Below, piece after piece: positions 7,893-9,445 of a stretch of DNA of 9,445 bases. The notes beneath the pieces are model-generated. The model was not told where the DNA came from and did no database searches. It was given only the letters and a program-made list of their open reading frames with translations. Source of the DNA: an uncultured Clostridia bacterium (GTDB lineage: Bacteria > Bacillota > Clostridia > Saccharofermentanales > Saccharofermentanaceae); NCBI GenBank assembly GCA_946405115.1, contig CAMJGB010000067.1, positions 1 to 9,445 on the forward strand, given 5' to 3'. The position numbers and the translations under genes are program-made. How positions within the stretch are numbered: the stretch's first letter is position 1; each line of letters begins with the position of its first letter.

Positions 7893-8531
7893 TCAGTTGT
7901 CCCCCTTCCTTGACTTAAGTTCATCGCGAAGCTTAACGGCGAGCTCATAATCCTCTGCCGCAGCTGCCTGCTTCATGCCCTCTTCGAGCGTGTCGTCAGG
8001 TACAGTTCCGAGGTCTGCTTTCTTAAGCTTTTCGAGGAGGTCTTTCTCTTCCTTCTTAGCCTCGGGCTTTGCCTCAGAAGCCTCAGGTGCCAAAGTTTCC
8101 TTAGCAGCCTTCGAAGGCTTTTCCTCAGAACTTACGTCAGGCTCAGCCTCAAGCTTGATGTCTGCAGAAGCACCGGGCTTTCTTCCCATGTACTCGCTGC
8201 TTCCCTGACGCTTCAGGATATTCTTCAGAATGCTCTCGTTAAATGTGTTGTAGCACTCGATGCATCCGAGCTCGCCGCTCGTCTCGATATCCCTCAATGA
8301 AGTTCCGCATCTGGGGCATCTTATCTTCGCATTAGCAAAGTCGAGATCGCTTCCTAATGAGAACACTCCCGGCAGCTCCCCGAGTGACGGAAAAGCCTGA
8401 TCTAATATCGAACTTGTTCTTCTGAACATATCATCTAACTTAAGATCTCTCGCGCAATTCTCACACAAGAGCACGCCGTTAACTCTGGCGTATGAGTTTC
8501 CAATCTGTGCACCGCACTTAGAACACCTCAT
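7893..8531 (-). CDS. mcsA: McsA-like zinc-finger protein with UVR motif
   Basis: McsA is the small partner of McsB and ClpC; in Bacillus it stimulates McsB and modulates CtsR under stress. This copy has 212 residues. The N-terminal half has two four-cysteine zinc modules: C3-x2-C6 with C23-x2-C26, and C72-x2-C75 with C90-x2-C93. The C terminus carries a UVR motif (about 181-208, containing EDYELAVKLRDEL), as in UvrB and in ClpC middle domains. Between them is a Lys/Glu/Ala/Pro-rich, probably disordered linker (about 125-165), making the protein longer than the roughly 185 residues of Bacillus subtilis McsA. The ATG at 8531 is preceded by AGGAG (8539-8543) with 7-base spacing, 13 bases after the ctsR stop. 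The gene is followed after one base by mcsB. The call rests on the combined cysteine pattern, UVR motif and operon place. Confidence 0.93.
   Translation of the reverse strand: MRCSKCGAQIGNSYARVNGVLLCENCARDLKLDDMFRRTSSILDQAFPSLGELPGVFSLGSDLDFANAKIRCPRCGTSLRDIETSGELGCIECYNTFNESILKNILKRQGSSEYMGRKPGASADIKLEAEPDVSSEEKPSKAAKETLAPEASEAKPEAKKEEKDLLEKLKKADLGTVPDDTLEEGMKQAAAAEDYELAVKLRDELKSRKGDN
7901..7911 (-). promoter_or_regulatory. Ribosome-binding site that decides the mcsB start
   Basis: On the minus strand AAGGAAGGGGG ends 9 bases before the ATG at 7891 and lies in the last codons of mcsA. It supports the start at 7891 over the in-frame ATG at 7948, whose extra residues have no similarity to McsB. 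Confidence 0.7.
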
Positions 8532-8544
8532 TCCTCTTCTCCTT

Positions 8545-9006
8545 TCAACTTATAAACAAGCCCGCAAGTGCATTTCTGAATATGTCCGCACGCACCTGGG
8601 ATCTGATGTCTGAATCCACTTTGGCAAGTGATCTGTCTGATACCGCCGCCATGATCGCCGTTGCTTCTCTTTGCTTAATGGCCCCCACTTCGACCGCATT
8701 CGCGAGGAAGATCTTCGCTTCCTGCTGAGTCATGCTGTCACCCGTCGACTGAATGATAGATCTTATGTAGTCTTCAGCTCCGACCGGCTTGATCTGGGTT
8801 ATGGTTATCTGACCGCCGCCACCTCGTCTGCTCTCGACGATATATCCGCTGCCCGTAGAGAAACGGGTTGAGAGGACATATGTGACCTGAGACGGAACGC
8901 AGTTGGCCCGTTCGGCAAGCATGCTTCTGCTTATGGTCGCGCTGCCGTTATTTTCTTCAATTAGCTGCTTGATCATGGCTTCGATTACATCTACAAGCCT
9001 AGCCAT
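8545..9006 (-). CDS. ctsR: CtsR, transcriptional repressor of class III heat-shock genes
   Basis: CtsR is a dimeric winged-helix repressor that binds tandem GGTCAAA-type heptads before clp genes and is released by heat. The 153-residue length from the ATG at 9006 equals that of known CtsR proteins (about 154). Visible features are a helix-turn-helix (about 23-45, including AERANCVPSQVTYVLSTRF, strongly family-like), a glycine-rich wing RRGGGGQITI (60-69) and a C-terminal helical domain with IKQREATAIMAAV (110-122). The four-glycine wing, which acts as the heat sensor in Bacillus-type CtsR, is intact. So is the wing arginine (R61), the position phosphorylated by McsB in Geobacillus. The start is set by AAGGAGG with 8-base spacing. 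A longer in-frame reading from 9102 runs through the promoter and operators and is not plausible. It is the first gene of the operon and autoregulated through the boxes at 9027-9043 and 9085-9101. Confidence 0.96.
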   Translation of the reverse strand: MARLVDVIEAMIKQLIEENNGSATISRSMLAERANCVPSQVTYVLSTRFSTGSGYIVESRRGGGGQITITQIKPVGAEDYIRSIIQSTGDSMTQQEAKIFLANAVEVGAIKQREATAIMAAVSDRSLAKVDSDIRSQVRADIFRNALAGLFIS

Positions 9007-9014
9007 CTGTACGC

Positions 9015-9021
9015 CCTCCTT
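9015..9021 (-). promoter_or_regulatory. Ribosome-binding site that decides the ctsR start
   Basis: AAGGAGG on the minus strand is 8 bases from the ATG at 9006. It decides the start in favour of a 153-residue CtsR and against the in-frame ATG at 9102. Confidence 0.88.
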
Positions 9022-9026
9022 TTGAC

Positions 9027-9043
9027 TTTGACTTTCTTTGACA
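9027..9043 (-). promoter_or_regulatory. CtsR operator, proximal box
   Basis: On the minus strand TGTCAAA-GAA-AGTCAAA matches the CtsR tandem heptad (RGTCAAA-NAN-RGTCAAA) except for the first base. A third GTCAAA follows directly (9021-9026). The box covers the predicted transcription start (about 9042), so bound CtsR would block RNA polymerase. Confidence 0.9.
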
Positions 9044-9048
9044 ATATG

Positions 9049-9077
9049 ATTATCACTCTTGTCAGAATCAATGTCAA
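9049..9077 (-). promoter_or_regulatory. Promoter of the ctsR-mcsA-mcsB-clpC operon
   Basis: On the minus strand TTGACA (9072-9077) and GATAAT (9049-9054) are 17 bases apart, an almost perfect sigma-A promoter. Transcription would start near 9042. It lies between two CtsR boxes, implying strong expression once repression is lifted. No CIRCE or sigma-B-like element was seen. Confidence 0.88.
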
Positions 9078-9084
9078 TATGAAT

Positions 9085-9101
9085 TTTGACTTTTTTTGAC
9101 A
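9085..9101 (-). promoter_or_regulatory. CtsR operator, distal box
   Basis: On the minus strand TGTCAAA-AAA-AGTCAAA has the same tandem-heptad form as the proximal box and lies just upstream of the -35 element (about -43 to -59). The two boxes flank the promoter, allowing two dimers to act together. Confidence 0.88.
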
Positions 9102-9130
9102 TTTCTTTTGGAAGGCGCCGTCAGGCCAAT

Positions 9131-9154
9131 AAAAAACCCGACCTCACGGCCGGG
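9131..9154 (-). terminator. Intrinsic terminator of the DUF1846 gene
   Basis: Read on the minus strand, CCCGGCC and GGTCGGG form a 7-base-pair stem with one G-U pair and a GTGA loop, followed by six T residues (plus-strand A at 9131-9136). It begins 8 bases after the DUF1846 stop and about 50 bases before the ctsR -35 element. It therefore separates that gene from the clpC operon. Confidence 0.88.
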
Positions 9155-9162
9155 CTGATTGA

Positions 9163-9445
9163 TTACTTGTGATAGAGTTTCTTGGTCGCGTACACAGGTT
9201 CGCAGGTAATGTTTATACCTAACTTTCTGAACACATTCTCATCAACACTTGAGAGCATCGTCGTCGAATGAGCGTCCGCATTCTTAAGATTGCTGAGCTG
9301 CTCAAGAGCAAGTTCCGCAACCGGGTTTGTAGTAGCGGAGATGGACAAAGCGATCAATGTCTCATCCGTATGAAGTCTCGGATTGTGGTTACCCATATGG
9401 TCGATCTTCAAAGCCTGGATAGGCTCGATTACATTGGGTGAGATT
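9163..9445 (-). CDS. DUF1846 / UPF0371 family protein, C-terminal part
   Basis: Only the last 93 codons are in the window; the frame is open to the right edge, so the start lies outside. The readable part contains LHTDETLIALSISATTNP, then AELALEQLSNLKNADAHST, SSVDENVFRKLGINITCEP and the ending KKLYHK. This pattern matches the C terminus of DUF1846 (UPF0371) proteins as I know it. These are soluble cytoplasmic proteins of about 500 residues, common in Firmicutes and some Actinobacteria, with solved structures but no firmly established function. An in-frame TTG at 9411 is not the start, because conserved-looking sequence continues upstream of it. The gene ends in its own terminator and is probably not transcribed with ctsR. 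Confidence 0.78.
   Translation of the reverse strand, partial: ISPNVIEPIQALKIDHMGNHNPRLHTDETLIALSISATTNPVAELALEQLSNLKNADAHSTTMLSSVDENVFRKLGINITCEPVYATKKLYHK

Noticed and set aside
7892..7948. In-frame extension of mcsB from an ATG at 7948.
   Set aside because: The extra residues are an alternative-frame reading of the mcsA 3' end. The ATG at 7891 has an AAGGGGG site and gives a McsB-like beginning.
9007..9102. In-frame N-terminal extension of ctsR from an ATG at 9102.
   Set aside because: The extension would be translated from the promoter and both CtsR operators, and the -10 element lies inside it. The ATG at 9006 has a strong ribosome-binding site and gives the normal CtsR length.

Overview
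The window looks like a chromosomal segment of a Gram-positive anaerobe of the Firmicutes, most likely class Clostridia. The evidence is a ctsR-mcsA-mcsB-clpC heat-shock operon with recognisable CtsR operators, strong AGGAGG ribosome-binding sites, intrinsic terminators with U-tracts, a DUF1846 (UPF0371) gene, and an OFA-type transporter. The genus cannot be read from the sequence. Coding density is very high, and no gene-free stretch exceeds about 160 bases. I see no tRNA or rRNA gene, CRISPR array, insertion sequence or phage gene.

The left part (1-3700, plus strand) holds transporters. The first gene is the 3' part of an ABC ATPase with a membrane-embedded N-terminal region. It overlaps by an ATGA junction with an ABC-2/ABCG-like permease, and together they should form one exporter. 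After an 88-base gap comes an OFA-family major facilitator with its own promoter, which is nested in an imperfect inverted repeat that looks like an operator.

The right part (3629-9006, minus strand) is the clpC operon read right to left: ctsR, mcsA, mcsB, clpC, then a PAP2-type membrane phosphatase. Spacings are 13 bases, 1 base, an ATGA overlap and a 17-base overlap, so the genes are probably co-transcribed and translationally coupled. The ctsR promoter (TTGACA, 17 bases, GATAAT) sits between two tandem-heptad CtsR boxes, as expected for autoregulation. The PAP2 gene runs 72 bases into the 3' end of the convergent OFA gene. The OFA gene's hairpin terminator lies inside the PAP2 coding sequence. 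At the right edge is the end of a DUF1846 gene with its own terminator.

The most unusual point is the McsB homologue. The phosphagen-kinase scaffold is clearly recognisable and the gene is intact. However, the catalytic glutamate, the reactive cysteine and the arginines expected to hold ATP phosphates all appear to be replaced. This looks like a pseudo-arginine-kinase kept in the normal operon place beside a full-length ClpC and a normal CtsR. It suggests that McsB here acts as an adaptor or regulator without arginine phosphorylation.
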